DNA of 48,635 nucleotides from Mycoplasmataceae bacterium (GCA_030621645.1 JAUXHI010000003.1:1-48635); one strand, 5' to 3'; shown: positions 9,759 to 18,983, counted from the stretch's first letter. The notes: generated by a model not told the origin, from the sequence alone. Numbers and translations: made by a program.

Positions 9759-10010
9759 TTATTCCTTTTCCTTTTTTGGACGTCCTTTATTTTCTCCAAA
9801 GCAAAGTCCAGTCTTACTAATCAAACCTGTAATTCTTTCCTTGTTAAATTTTCTATTTCATGTCAATACACTTTGACGTAAATTCTTTTTATTGTTTTGG
9901 TTTGTTAAGTTTAGATTTGCTAGTTTAAGCCCTAACTTTGTAGGGCTTTCTCCGTTTTTATATCTCATAACATAATTATATTTAATTTCTTTTGATAAAT
10001 GTTTACCCAT
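9759..10010 (-). pseudogene. IS3-like transposase OrfA (helix-turn-helix), truncated
   Basis: An 83-residue frame starts at ATG 10010 with a strong AGGAGGT 5 bp upstream. It begins MGKHLSKEIKYNYVMRYKNG and ends GENKGRPKKEKE, the usual end of the DNA-binding domain in OrfA-type proteins. The rest of OrfA and all of the DDE-bearing OrfB are missing. The element is therefore inactive unless helped in trans. The family call rests on the overall pattern and on the adjacent IS-like terminus. Confidence 0.6.
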
Positions 10011-10024
10011 TTTTTACCTCCTAA

Positions 10025-10069
10025 AGTAAAAGACAACCGATTTCTCGGTTGTCCACTTTTACTGGGTCA
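10025..10069 (-). mobile_element. probable IS left terminus with protective hairpin
   Basis: Read on the minus strand, the sequence from 10069 begins TGACCCAGTAAAAGTGGACA. The TG start is typical of IS3-family terminal repeats. It then folds: GACAACCGA at 10032-10040 pairs with TCGGTTGTC at 10045-10053, and AGTAAAA with TTTTACT extends the stem past a 3-nt bulge. Such hairpins near an IS end block read-through transcription into the transposase. The other end of the element is not in sight. Confidence 0.5.
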
Positions 10070-10093
10070 GTTTAATTGTGATTTTTTTATTAT

Positions 10094-11203
10094 CTATTTA
10101 AATACTAATTTATTTAAATCTTCTGTTTTGAAATCTTTAATAAAGTTAATTACAAGATCAACTGTAGCTTGTAAATCTTTAAGGTCAATCATTGAATTGT
10201 GTGAGTGAATGTATCTTGAAGGAATTGATAATGTCATATTAATTACACCTTCTTTTGTTAAGTGAATAGCACCTGAATCAGTTCCTCCAGCTGTTAATGA
10301 ATCAAATGTGTAAGGAATTTTATATTCCTTAGCAACTGATTCCATTTTTCTAACAAGGGCTTTGTTGGCTATAACTGATCTATCAAATAATGATAGTGCT
10401 ACTCCTGAGCCAAGAACTGTATCTCTAGGTTCTATTCCTGGAGTATCATGAGCAATTGTAACATCGATTGCAAACCCAATATCTGGAGTTCATTTGTATG
10501 CTGATGTTCTTGCCCCTCTTAATCCAACTTCCTCTTGTGTAGAAGCTACAAATATAACTGTTGCCTCATGTTTAATTTTGGTAAGTTTTCTGATGATTTC
10601 CATACCTACTGCAACTGCAGCTCTATCATCATGCGCTTTTGCAATAACTCTATCATTAGCAACTTCATATGCGTGTTCATTTGTAGGAGTTAACATGTCA
10701 CCAACTTGAATTCCAAGTTTCGCCACTTCTTTTTGTGATTTAGTACCAATATCAAGATGCATATTCTTAATATCCATTACTGTTACTCTTTCCTTAGTTT
10801 CAAGTAAGTGTGGAGCTTTAGAACCAACAACACCAACAAACTCTTTTCCTGTTTGTGTTGTGATAGTTAATAATTTACCAAGAACAACATGTCCTCATCA
10901 TCCACCAATTGGTGTAAATTTAATGAATCCATTTTTTTCAATTTTAGTAATCATAAAACCCACTTCATCCATATGAGCGGTGAATGAAATGACTGAAGCA
11001 TTTACTTTAGTTCCTTTTTTGATTATGGCTAATGAACCTAATCCATCTCTTTCAAATTTTAGACCAGATATTCCTTTGAATGATTTTTTAATATATTCAA
11101 CTACTTTTTCTTCATGTGCTGGAATACCGTTAATTTGTGAGAGATTTATAGTATCTCTTTTTAATGAAGCTGTAGGCGCTTCTGTTTTAATTTCTTTTGA
11201 CAT
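10094..11203 (-). CDS. M42-family glutamyl aminopeptidase / endoglucanase-like peptidase
   Basis: A 369-residue cytoplasmic metallo-aminopeptidase (PepA/FrvX/YsdC type) that trims peptides. Metal and catalytic residues are visible in order: H77 and D79 in AHMDE, D192/D193 in AHDDR, E224/E225 in STQEEVGLRG, D247 in FAIDV, and a late His in SRYIHSH. Trp is UGA. The start at 11203 has AGGAAAA upstream and its own TATAAT (11224-11229). It is therefore probably a single-gene unit, separated from rplT by a terminator. Its 3' end faces the decayed IS region. Confidence 0.9.
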
Positions 11204-11223
11204 ATATTTTTCCTATTTAACTA

Positions 11224-11229
11224 ATTATA
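11224..11229 (-). promoter_or_regulatory. -10 box of M42 peptidase gene
   Basis: Minus-strand TATAAT lies 20 bp before the start codon, downstream of the rplT terminator. The -35 is not clear. Confidence 0.5.
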
Positions 11230-11264
11230 ACCTTTTGTATTTCAATAAATACTTTAAAGAACAA

Positions 11265-11286
11265 AAAATAGGCATTCGCCTATTTT
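11265..11286 (-). terminator. intrinsic terminator of infC-rpmI-rplT
   Basis: AAAATAGGC and GCCTATTTT form a 9-bp stem with a 4-base loop, followed on the minus strand by a T run. The rplT stop codon (11280-11282) lies inside the stem. Confidence 0.8.
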
Positions 11287-11636
11287 AATGCTTTTTTAAC
11301 AACTTCAACTAATTGTTCAAATTGCTTTAGATCGTTAACTGCAATATCAGCTAACATTTTTCTATTTAAATCAATTTCTGCTCTCTTTAAACCATTCATG
11401 AATTGTGAATAATTCATACCATACATTCTTGTGGCTGCATTTATTCTTTTGATTCATAGTTTGCGCATGTTTCTTTTAACTTGCTTACGGTCTCTGAATG
11501 CATATTCTTTTGATTTTCTAACAGCTTCTTTAGCTGTTTTATATCCAATACTCTTATGTCCGAAGTAACCTTTGGCTTGTTTAAGGATTTTTTTATGTCT
11601 TGCTTTTTTTGTAACTGCCGCTTTTGCTCTTGCCAT
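11280..11636 (-). CDS. rplT: 50S ribosomal protein L20
   Basis: A 118-residue protein of normal L20 length starting [20 protein letters not shown], with the [20 protein letters not shown] region, a UGA Trp and [14 protein letters not shown]. It binds 23S rRNA early in assembly. In Bacillus-type genomes it also represses its own operon through the infC leader, and a matching leader structure exists here. It is the last gene of infC-rpmI-rplT, with AGGAGG just upstream. Confidence 0.97.
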
Positions 11637-11645
11637 GTTTACCTC

Positions 11646-11834
11646 CTACATCACGTCTCTATATCTTTTGATATCTGAGTCATTCATGTTTATTTGCTTT
11701 CTATGTTTTCTTTTTGCTTTTGTTGATTTATTTGCAAATAAGTGTGATGTAAATGCTTGTGATCTTTGGACTTTTCCAGATTTTCTAACTTTTACTCTTT
11801 TTTGTACTGATTTTTTTGATTTTTGCTTTGGCAT
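11646..11834 (-). CDS. rpmI: 50S ribosomal protein L35
   Basis: A 62-residue very basic protein, MPKQKSKKSVQKRVKV, with the SHLFANKSTKAKRKHRK core and a TAG stop. It is the middle gene of the infC-rpmI-rplT operon, with an AGGAGG Shine-Dalgarno and a 9-bp gap to rplT. Confidence 0.96.
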   Translation of the reverse strand: MPKQKSKKSVQKRVKVRKSGKVQRSQAFTSHLFANKSTKAKRKHRKQINMNDSDIKRYRDVM

Positions 11835-11849
11835 AAATATAATGCCTCC

Positions 11850-12401
11850 TTATTTTTTTGGTTTTAATATCACATCTAAAAATCTACCACTTTCTTTTGG
11901 TGGTTTTTCTATGTCAGAAACATCTTTAATCATGTCTACTGCTCTTTTTAGAGTTTTTGCTCCAAAATCTTTGTTTAGATTTTCTCTGCCTCTAAACTTT
12001 AATGAAATTTTAAGTTTATCTCCGTTTTTTAGAAACTTACGTCCGTTTTTTAGTTTTGTTTCTAAATCATGTTGTCCGATATTAGGTGTTATTCTTATTT
12101 CTTTTAACTCAACAACTTTTTGATTTCTCTTAGCTGCTTGTTCTGCTTTTTTCTTTTCGTACTTATATTTACCATAGTCTACAATCTTCCCAACTGGCGG
12201 TGTTGAATTTGGTGCTATAAGGACTAAATCTAATTCAGCGTCTTCAGCTTTCTTAAGCGCTACTTCTCTTGAAATAACTCCTAGTTTCTCTCCATCTGCT
12301 GTTATTACTAATAATTCTTTAGCACTAATGCTTTCATTAATAATATCTCTATTTATTTCTCTAGTTCTACCTTGGTATCTTTTTCTAATTTTTATTGCTA
12401 T
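11850..12401 (-). CDS. infC: translation initiation factor IF-3, probable AUA (non-AUG) start
   Basis: IF-3 binds the 30S subunit and checks start codons. The core is clear: INRDIINESISAKELL, DLVLIAPNSTPPVGKIVDYG, IRITPNIGQHDL and KFRGRENLN. No ATG fits. The only in-frame ATG (12449) lies inside a terminator hairpin. A strong Shine-Dalgarno, GAGGTGAT at 12405-12412, precedes ATA at 12401 by 3 bases. I chose ATA 12401, giving 183 residues; ATT 12407 or ATA 12395 are possible alternatives. A rare start codon lets IF-3 control its own synthesis, as is known for infC in many bacteria. The leader upstream carries an attenuator. Confidence 0.9.
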   Translation of the reverse strand: MAIKIRKRYQGRTREINRDIINESISAKELLVITADGEKLGVISREVALKKAEDAELDLVLIAPNSTPPVGKIVDYGKYKYEKKKAEQAAKRNQKVVELKEIRITPNIGQHDLETKLKNGRKFLKNGDKLKISLKFRGRENLNKDFGAKTLKRAVDMIKDVSDIEKPPKESGRFLDVILKPKK

Positions 12402-12553
12402 ATTAATCACCTCTATGTAAATAAGCAAATAAAAAACTTTCACATACATGAAAGCCTAATATAAAATAATAAAATTACTATTAATATAAATGCTTAGTAC
12501 CCAAGAATTATAATCATCAGGTGAGAGACTTGCTCTGCTTTCACTTATTTACT
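12402..12553 (-). promoter_or_regulatory. infC leader RNA (L20-type autoregulatory leader)
   Basis: About 150 nt separate the TATAAT at 12559-12564 from the infC start. The leader contains GTGAAAGC (12537-12544) and a conserved-looking GCAAGTCTCTCACCTGA (12516-12533). It ends with a hairpin plus T run before the gene. The 5' arm of that terminator can pair instead with GTGAAAGC, so terminator and antiterminator exclude each other. This is the arrangement known for L20 control of infC-rpmI-rplT in Bacillus. The pairing is visible; control by L20 is inferred. Confidence 0.6.
12431..12454 (-). terminator. attenuator terminator upstream of infC
   Basis: On the minus strand CTTTCA (12454-12449) pairs with TGAAAG (12442-12437) across a TGTATG loop. 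TTTTTTATTTG follows directly. It sits between promoter and infC, so it is a regulatory terminator rather than an operon end. Confidence 0.7.
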
Positions 12554-12558
12554 ATGTT

Positions 12559-12586
12559 ATTATAACAATTATTCAGATTTTGTCAT
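12559..12586 (-). promoter_or_regulatory. promoter of infC-rpmI-rplT
   Basis: Minus-strand ATGACA (12586-12581) and TATAAT (12564-12559) are 16 bp apart. The promoter overlaps the 3' end of rsgA. Confidence 0.65.
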
Positions 12587-13417
12587 AAGTTTTCAATAAT
12601 TCTTTAAAGTACGTTTTGAAGAATTAGGGATTATATTACATCCAGTCTCGTTGATATGTCTACAATCATTAAATCTACATCCACTAAATAAATCTCCAAA
12701 ATTAAAGAAGTTATGTGGCAATAGCTCAAAGTCTCTTTTTTCTAAATTTAATGATGAAAACCCAGGAGTATCAATAACTAATGAATTTGGAAACAATTCA
12801 AAAACTTCACTATGTCTTGTTGTATGTTTTCCTCTTCCTAGAGCTTTTGAAATCTCTCCAGTTTTAAGATTTAGATTTGTAAGTTTGTTTATAAATGTAG
12901 ATTTTCCAACACCTGTTTGACCAGTGATGACTGATAATTTATTTTCAGTTCATTGTTTTAATTGATTTAATGTATCTTCTGATAATGAATCACCAGAAAT
13001 AATTACTTTATAACCAGCATTGATGTATTCATTAATTATTTCTTGTGATTCTTCAGAAATACCTAAATCAGATTTTGTGAATAATATTATTGGTTCAACA
13101 TTTTTCATTTGAAAAATTGTTATTAATTTGTCTAAATAATAATCATTTAGCTTAGGTTCTGTTATAGATGTTGTAATTATTGCATTATCTACATTAGAAA
13201 TATTAGGTCTAACAAATTCATTAGATCTTTTCAATAATTTTGTAATCACATTTAATTCATCACCTTCATTAACTTCAAAAACAACCATATCTCCAACAAG
13301 AATTTTTTCATTATTTTTTCTAAAAATGCCCATTGGTTTAACGTTAAAAACTTCAGAGTCAAAACTTACTCTGTAGTTACCTCCTGATGAATATATTACT
13401 ATACCTATTTTTTCCAT
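12569..13417 (-). CDS. rsgA: ribosome small-subunit GTPase A
   Basis: A 282-residue circularly permuted GTPase of 30S maturation. An N-terminal OB fold is followed by G4 (TKSD), G1 (GQTGVGKST), G3 (DTPG) and a zinc knuckle (SGCRFNDCRH..E..GC). The last sense codons run past a UGA at 12593-12595, which is Trp here. The true stop is TAA 12569-12571, giving a tail WKLMTKSE that overlaps the infC promoter. It lies 2 bp after the kinase gene. Linkage of rsgA (yloQ) to prpC-pknB is common in Firmicutes and Mollicutes, and RsgA is a known kinase substrate in Bacillus. Confidence 0.93.
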
Positions 13418-13419
13418 AT

Positions 13420-14412
13420 TTATAATATGACTAATATTAGTACAACTGCTATAACAGTTATTGTTATTGCCATTCCAATTAAGATTGGAATGGATTTCAT
13501 CATTTTGACTTTTTGCTTCTTAGTTTTGGTGGGTAAACCTCTTTCGGTTTTATCAATTGAGTGTTTCATAACCTTAGAATTATTATTTACATAATCTCCA
13601 ATGGCATCAATTACTGAATCAGCTGATCTATATCTCTTAAACATATCCTTATCTAGCATTTTAAAAATAATGTTTTCTAAAACAGGATCTACTTGAGGAT
13701 TTAGTTCACTTAAAGGAACTGGCTTATCTCTTAGTATTTTTAGTGCCGTATTGTTTATGTCACTTCCTTTGAAAGGCAAAACACCTGTTAACATTTGATA
13801 AAGAAGGACGCCTAATGACCATATTTCTGATGTAGGAGTTGCTTGTTCTTGTCTAATAATTTCTGGTGCAAGATAAGAAACTGTACCAATGATTGATTGA
13901 TCTTTTGTTAAATCTTGTGTTTGTGAAACTTGAATAATACCAAAGTCCATTAACTTAACTTGATTGTCATAATTAATGATTATATTTTCAGGTTTTAAAT
14001 CACGGTGCATTATATTTTTTTTGTGCATGTAAGATAATGCATGTAAAATCTGTACTGCAAATATCATTGTTTCTTTTGGAGTGAATTGTTTTTTCTCTCT
14101 TAGATAAGTTTTAACTGTCTTGCCTTCTAGAAGTTCCATAACTATAATGTTTGCTTTTCCAATTGAAAATAATTCATAAACCCTTACAATATTTTTATTA
14201 TTAAAACTTAATAAAGCTTTTCCTTCTAAAACAAATCTTGTATTAAGGTTAGAAATTATATTAGTTCCACCTTGTGGTTGTTGAACTTTTAAAGCAACGT
14301 CAAAACCTTGTTTTCTATCAAAGGCTTTTCAAACTCTCGCTGTTGCTCCCTCGCCCAGAAAACTTTTAACTTCATAACGATTGTTAACTACGTCTCCTGC
14401 CTTAACTATCAT
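13420..14412 (-). CDS. pknB: membrane Ser/Thr protein kinase (PASTA-less PknB/PrkC type)
   Basis: A 330-residue Hanks kinase: GEGATARVWKA glycine loop, VALKV lysine, MHRDLKPEN catalytic loop, LMDFG and YLAPEI. A single TM helix (about residues 305-328) lies at the very C-terminus. The extracellular PASTA repeats of walled relatives are absent, as expected without peptidoglycan, so the input signal must differ. Its start overlaps the phosphatase gene by 11 nt, so kinase and phosphatase are coupled. Start ATG 14412 follows GGTGGTGA. Confidence 0.93.
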
Positions 14413-15133
14413 ATTTCACCACCACTGCTGTCATATTGTCATTTGAATTATTTTCATATGACTCATTAATTAATGAGTCAACTTTTGCTTCAAGAGTTTT
14501 TGATCTTGATTTAAAAATTTTAATTATTTCCTGTGAATTTAAGAAATTATGAACACCATCAGATGTTATGATCATATAACCTCTTTTATTTAGTTTTGTA
14601 ACAAACATATCGGCTTTTGCTTCCTTTTTAGGACCAAGAGATGATGTTAAATAATTAGTATAGTTTTTATATTTCTCTAATGCTTTAGATTTCAAAGCAA
14701 GGGTTGCTAAATTATGATCTTCAGTAATTCTAACAATATCTTTTTTAGTAAATTGTGAAGTTCTTGAATCACCAATATTTAGTGTAAACATTTTATCTCC
14801 CACAAAAACATTTATGTTTAATGTAGTGCCCATGTCTAACAATCTTTCATCTTGATCTGCTAATCTAATTAGTTTTTTTTGAATAGATCTAACTGACATG
14901 ATTATTCTTTTTTGGATTTCTTCTTCTGAGAATCCTAAAAGAGGTAATGTTGTAAATATTTTCTTTACATATTTAACAGATAATATAGATGCGACTTCTC
15001 CACTTTTATGTCCACCCATTCCATCTGCTACAACTGCAACTAAAACACCTTCGTTTGTATTGAAAATTAAGAAATTATCTTCATTATTTTCTCTTCTACC
15101 TTTTTCTGATTTTCCTGTATATATATATTTCAC
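14402..15133 (-). CDS. prpC: PP2C-family protein phosphatase
   Basis: A 243-residue PPM/PP2C phosphatase that reverses the partner kinase. Visible motifs are GRRENNEDNF, VADGMGGHKSGEVAS, NIGDSRTS, ITSDGVHNFL and a final NDNMTAVVV metal Asp. The start is GTG at 15133, directly abutting the gmk stop, and no upstream ATG fits. The end overlaps the kinase by 11 nt. Confidence 0.94.
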   Translation of the reverse strand: MKYIYTGKSEKGRRENNEDNFLIFNTNEGVLVAVVADGMGGHKSGEVASILSVKYVKKIFTTLPLLGFSEEEIQKRIIMSVRSIQKKLIRLADQDERLLDMGTTLNINVFVGDKMFTLNIGDSRTSQFTKKDIVRITEDHNLATLALKSKALEKYKNYTNYLTSSLGPKKEAKADMFVTKLNKRGYMIITSDGVHNFLNSQEIIKIFKSRSKTLEAKVDSLINESYENNSNDNMTAVVVKYDS

Positions 15134-15706
15134 TTAAAGTAATTCACTTTCTATTAGATCTCTAAGTTCCTTTTTAGCTGTTTCAAAATCAACGTTAACA
15201 ATAAAATGTTTATATCTATTGTTCTCTTTTGCTTCTTCTATTTCAAGCTCAGCAATATTTATTCTTGTTTCTAAAGTTAATTCATTTTCAGTGTTTCTAG
15301 ATGACAATCTATTTCTAAGTACATCTATATGAGGAGGAAGTATAAAAATTGTTATTGCATCTGGAATTTTTGTTAAAACTTGTTTTTGGCCTTTAACTTC
15401 TATTTCAAGTAATATGTTATCTCCGTTTTCCATTGCTTCAAGAACCGGAGCAAGAGGAGTTCCATAGTAGTTATCAGCATATTTTTCTCATTCCAAAAAT
15501 TTATCTTGGGCAATAGCTTTTTTAAATTGTTCTTTAGTAACAAAGTGATAGTGTACACTATCAACTTCTCCTTCTCTAATTGGTCTTGTTGTTCAAGAAA
15601 CAGAGAATTTAAGTTTAAATTCTGGCACAGAAGTTATTGTTTCTCTTAAAGTGCCTTTCCCTACTCCTGAAGGGCCAGAATATACTATTAATTTTCCTTT
15701 ACTCAT
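15134..15706 (-). CDS. gmk: guanylate kinase
   Basis: A 190-residue enzyme that phosphorylates GMP to GDP. P-loop [10 protein letters not shown], then [17 protein letters not shown] for GMP binding, then the lid RLSSRNT. Two UGA Trp codons split the frame under the standard code. It overlaps coaD by 8 nt and abuts prpC. Confidence 0.95.
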
Positions 15707-16214
15707 ATAATGTCCTTGTTTCTCTATAAATAACTTCAGGCACTAAACCAGATATGTCTTCTCTATTTTTTGCAAGTTTTCTAACTTCGGTTGAACTTAC
15801 TTTTATTCCATTTGTACGGATGTAATGAAAATCAAGATCAGGGTTTTCTTCTAAATAACTATCAGCAAGATTAGCTTCATATTCTATAAGTTTATCTTGT
15901 ATGATCCCTTTTGCTTGTTCATGGATTCCTCTTATAATAAGAGTTGCATTATTTTTTTTTGCTACAAGTGGTGTAAGCATATTTGTATTTGATTGTTCAA
16001 TGACTTTTATATTATCTTGTTCAAGTGAATCAATAAATTCCTGAACTAGTTTTGCTCTTTGTGAAATAATAATTGGATATTTTTTTATTTCATTATTTGC
16101 AACAAAAAGAATTAATTCATCATATGTGTCAGCAGCAAATTTGATAATTTCTGCATGTCCATTATGAATTGGGTTGAATGATGCTGGGAATAATGCTATT
16201 ATTTTTTTACTCAT
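15699..16214 (-). CDS. coaD: phosphopantetheine adenylyltransferase
   Basis: A 171-residue nucleotidyltransferase of CoA synthesis. [16 protein letters not shown] is the (H/T)xGH site with a slightly unusual lead (PASFNP for GSFDP). LIIRGIHE is the CoaD-type motif and VSSTEVR the C-terminal ATP loop. The end SGLVPEVIY is CoaD-like rather than NadD-like. In many Firmicutes coaD follows rsmD; here the decayed rsmD lies just upstream. Confidence 0.88.
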   Translation of the reverse strand: MSKKIIALFPASFNPIHNGHAEIIKFAADTYDELILFVANNEIKKYPIIISQRAKLVQEFIDSLEQDNIKVIEQSNTNMLTPLVAKKNNATLIIRGIHEQAKGIIQDKLIEYEANLADSYLEENPDLDFHYIRTNGIKVSSTEVRKLAKNREDISGLVPEVIYRETRTLYE

Positions 16215-16224
16215 GTTTTGTATA

Positions 16225-16539
16225 TTAAAGAATGATAATATCCATCTCTCCTAATTTCTTTATTACTTTAATTGTATATTGAGATGGGAAATTTATTTCG
16301 ACTTTATATTTTTTTCATAAAATTATTTTTCCATTGTCATGTAAAACATCATATTTATAAAATAATTCTATTGCTTCTTCATAATAATGTTTGCAATAGA
16401 AGGTGGATCAAAAATATTAATAGATGTAATGTTAAGGGTGTTAACATTTTTGATTTGGCCATTGCTTATGTTAATCTCATCTTTTCATTTGTCTAGTTTG
16501 TATATTTTTACCTTTTGGTATTACAAAATTTATTTTCAT
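16225..16539 (-). pseudogene. rsmD: decayed rsmD (16S rRNA m2G966 methyltransferase)
   Basis: This 370-bp gap between coaD and def is a dead gene on the minus strand. A start MKINFVIPKGKNIQ is followed by a frame containing INIFDPPS (the methyltransferase DPPY-type motif, Tyr lost). A frameshift near 16380 then leads to an intact-looking C-terminus: EEAIELFYKYDVLHDNGKIIL, then VIKKLGEMDIIIL and TAA 16225-16227. Most of the SAM-binding core is deleted. Position next to coaD supports rsmD. Confidence 0.6.
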
Positions 16540-16569
16540 AATAATTAAACCATTGTTTATTAATTTAAT

Positions 16570-16575
16570 TATAAT
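16570..16575 (+). promoter_or_regulatory. -10 box of def, leaderless geometry
   Basis: TATAAT ends 9 bp before ATG 16585 with no Shine-Dalgarno in between, so the mRNA would start at or next to the start codon. Confidence 0.45.
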
Positions 16576-16584
16576 ATAAATAGT

Positions 16585-17184
16585 ATGGCAAAAGAAAAAG
16601 ACAAAAAGGTCAAGAAACTAGCCAAAAGGCTAACATATGTTGACATCATTAAAGACGATGTAGAACTAATTAGAGAAATCAGTGTAAATGTTCCCTTCCC
16701 ACTTGTTAAAAGTGATAAGGAAATTATGGAACAAATTATTGATTACGTTAGATCATCACAAGACAAAACACAGGCAAGTTCAAGAAACTTAAGACCTGCA
16801 TTTGGTATTTCTGCTGTTCAAATTGGAAAAGCAAGAAAAATGATGTTTATTAGAATAGAAAATGAATTTATAGGAACTCCTGAAGAGTTTGCTCTAATTA
16901 ATCCTGAAGTTATTGAAACAAACTCAACAAAAGCATACCTTGCAAGTGGTGAAGGTTGTTTATCAGTTGAAGGAGAGCATGCGGGTTATGTTCTTAGACC
17001 ATATTCAATAAAGTTACAAGCTACTGACTACTTAACAAGTAGAGATGTTGAAATTGAAGCTAAAGGATTAACTGCAATAGTTATACAACATGAAATGGAT
17101 CACCTACTTGGAATATTATTCTATGACAGAATTAACAAGCTAGACCCATTCAAAGTTGACAATAAAGCTATTAAAATATCATAA
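16585..17184 (+). CDS. def: peptide deformylase
   Basis: A 199-residue iron/zinc enzyme that removes the N-formyl group from new proteins. Motif 1 is FGISAVQIG, motif 2 is GEGCLSVEGEH with the metal Cys, and motif 3 is QHEMDHLLG with the two His ligands and the catalytic Glu. A lysine-rich N-terminus of ~15 residues precedes the usual start of the fold. It begins a plus-strand run into rnj, trpS and the HAD gene. Confidence 0.95.
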   Translation: MAKEKDKKVKKLAKRLTYVDIIKDDVELIREISVNVPFPLVKSDKEIMEQIIDYVRSSQDKTQASSRNLRPAFGISAVQIGKARKMMFIRIENEFIGTPEEFALINPEVIETNSTKAYLASGEGCLSVEGEHAGYVLRPYSIKLQATDYLTSRDVEIEAKGLTAIVIQHEMDHLLGILFYDRINKLDPFKVDNKAIKIS

Positions 17185-17219
17185 TCTATTCTCTTGACAA
17201 CAAACACAAAGGAGAAATA

Positions 17220-18983
17220 ATGGCAATAGACCAAATTAAAAAAACAAATAGTGAAAAGATTGAACCAAAGAAGAAAAATTTCAAGAGTTCAAGTAATGTT
17301 CCGCCTATGTATGTATATGCGTTAGGTGGATTGGGTGAAGTTGGAAAGAATATGTATGTATTCGAACAAGGAAATGAAATATGAATCGTGGATAGTGGGA
17401 TTAAGTTCTCTTCTGAGGTTTCAATTGATGGAATAATTCCTTCATTTGCACACTTAGTTAAGAACAAAGAAAAAATTAAAGGTTTAATAATTACTCACGG
17501 ACACGAAGATCATATTGGTTCAGTTCCTCATTTACTTGATGCAGTTAAAATACCAAAAATATATGCTGGTAGAATTGCAGCTCAACTAATATGACATAAA
17601 GTTAAAGATAGAAATGTTGCTAGACCTAAGATTGAAATTATAAATAATAAATATGAAATCAAAAGTAGAAACTTCAAAATTAATTTCTTTAATGTAAACC
17701 ACTCTATTCCAGATGTATTTGGTGTTCTGTTTAAATCAAAACATGGTACAGTAAGTTATACAGCTGACTTCAAGTTTGATTTAACTCCTGTTGGTACAAA
17801 AGCAGATTTCCACAAGATGGCTAATATCGGTTCAGAAGGATTAACATTACTCTTATCAGATTCAACTAATTCATTAAGTGACAACTTCTCACTTTCAGAA
17901 TCTGTAGTTAGAGATACAATTGATGGAATCATCCAAAGAACAAAAGGAAGAATTGTAATAGCTACATTTGCTTCTAATATTTATAGAGTTAGAGAGCTAG
18001 TTAACTTAGCTTTAAAACATAAAAGAAAGATTGCGGTATTTGGATACTCAATGGATAAAGTTGTTACTATTGCTAGAAGAATTAAATATATTAATGCACC
18101 CGAAGATATGTTTGTTGATTCAAGAAAAATCAAACATATAAAAGATGAAGAATTACTATTGCTTTCTACAGGGACACAAGGAGAAACTCTTGCCGCCCTA
18201 TCTAAAATGTCAGATGGCAGACATAAAGACGTTAAATTAAGAAAAGAAGATACAGTTATCTTCGCTTCTTCTGAAATACCTGGAAACTTTGAACCAATTG
18301 AAAAGGTTATTAATAATCTTATTAAAAATGGTGTAAGAGTTATTACAAGTAAAACAAATCCTGGAGTTCACGCTTCTGGTCATGGCGGAAGACAAGAACA
18401 ATTGTTCTTCTTAAGTTTAGTAAGACCAAAACACTTCATGCCAGTTCATGGTGAAAAGGTTATGCAAGTTAAACATGCTAAGACCGCAATACAATCAGGT
18501 GTTCCTAAGAATAACATCTTCATTACAGACAATGGTGGTAGAGTAAAAATTGTTAATGGTGTTGTTTCTTATGCAGGTGAAGTTGAAGCTGAAGATATCT
18601 TTGTTGATGAAACATCACTAAAGGGTCAATCTTCAAAAATCATTGATGACAGAAAGCAAATGTCAGTTAATGGTGCTGTGATAATTAGTATAGCTATTGA
18701 TTCAACTAAGAATAAATTGGTAGCAAATGCTGAACTAATTTCTAAAGGTACAGTTTCTATAAATAAATCATCAGATCTATTTAATAAAATTACTAAAGAA
18801 TCAAGTAAAAATATTGTAGATTACTACAATTCAGATGAAAAGAAATCTTTTGCAAAGATTAAAGATATATTAAGAACAACTGTTGAAGAAACATTCTTAA
18901 GAGAAAAGGGAATTAGACCTATTGTTATTCCGGTTGTTATAAATTTAGGACAACCTGTAGAAGTAGAAGTAGAAAAGAAATAA
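17220..18983 (+). CDS. rnj: ribonuclease J
   Basis: A 587-residue metallo-beta-lactamase/beta-CASP nuclease with 5'-3' exo- and endonuclease roles in mRNA decay. The zinc site THGHEDHIGS and then NHSIPD and TADFKFD fit RNase J. HASGHGG and PVHGEKVMQ are later beta-CASP and metal motifs. An N-terminal lysine-rich extension of ~28 residues precedes the fold. GGAG lies 5 bp before the ATG. Its TAA overlaps the trpS start (TAATG). Confidence 0.95.

Noticed and set aside
11572-12123. 183-codon plus-strand frame opposite infC, rpmI and rplT
   Set aside because: It is antisense to three certain genes and is Phe/Cys-rich, as expected from the reverse of Lys-rich ribosomal protein genes.
12450-12560. 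Extending infC to ATG 12449 or reading the leader as a small protein
   Set aside because: That ATG lies in a terminator loop, the extra residues are not IF-3-like, and a strong Shine-Dalgarno sits downstream.
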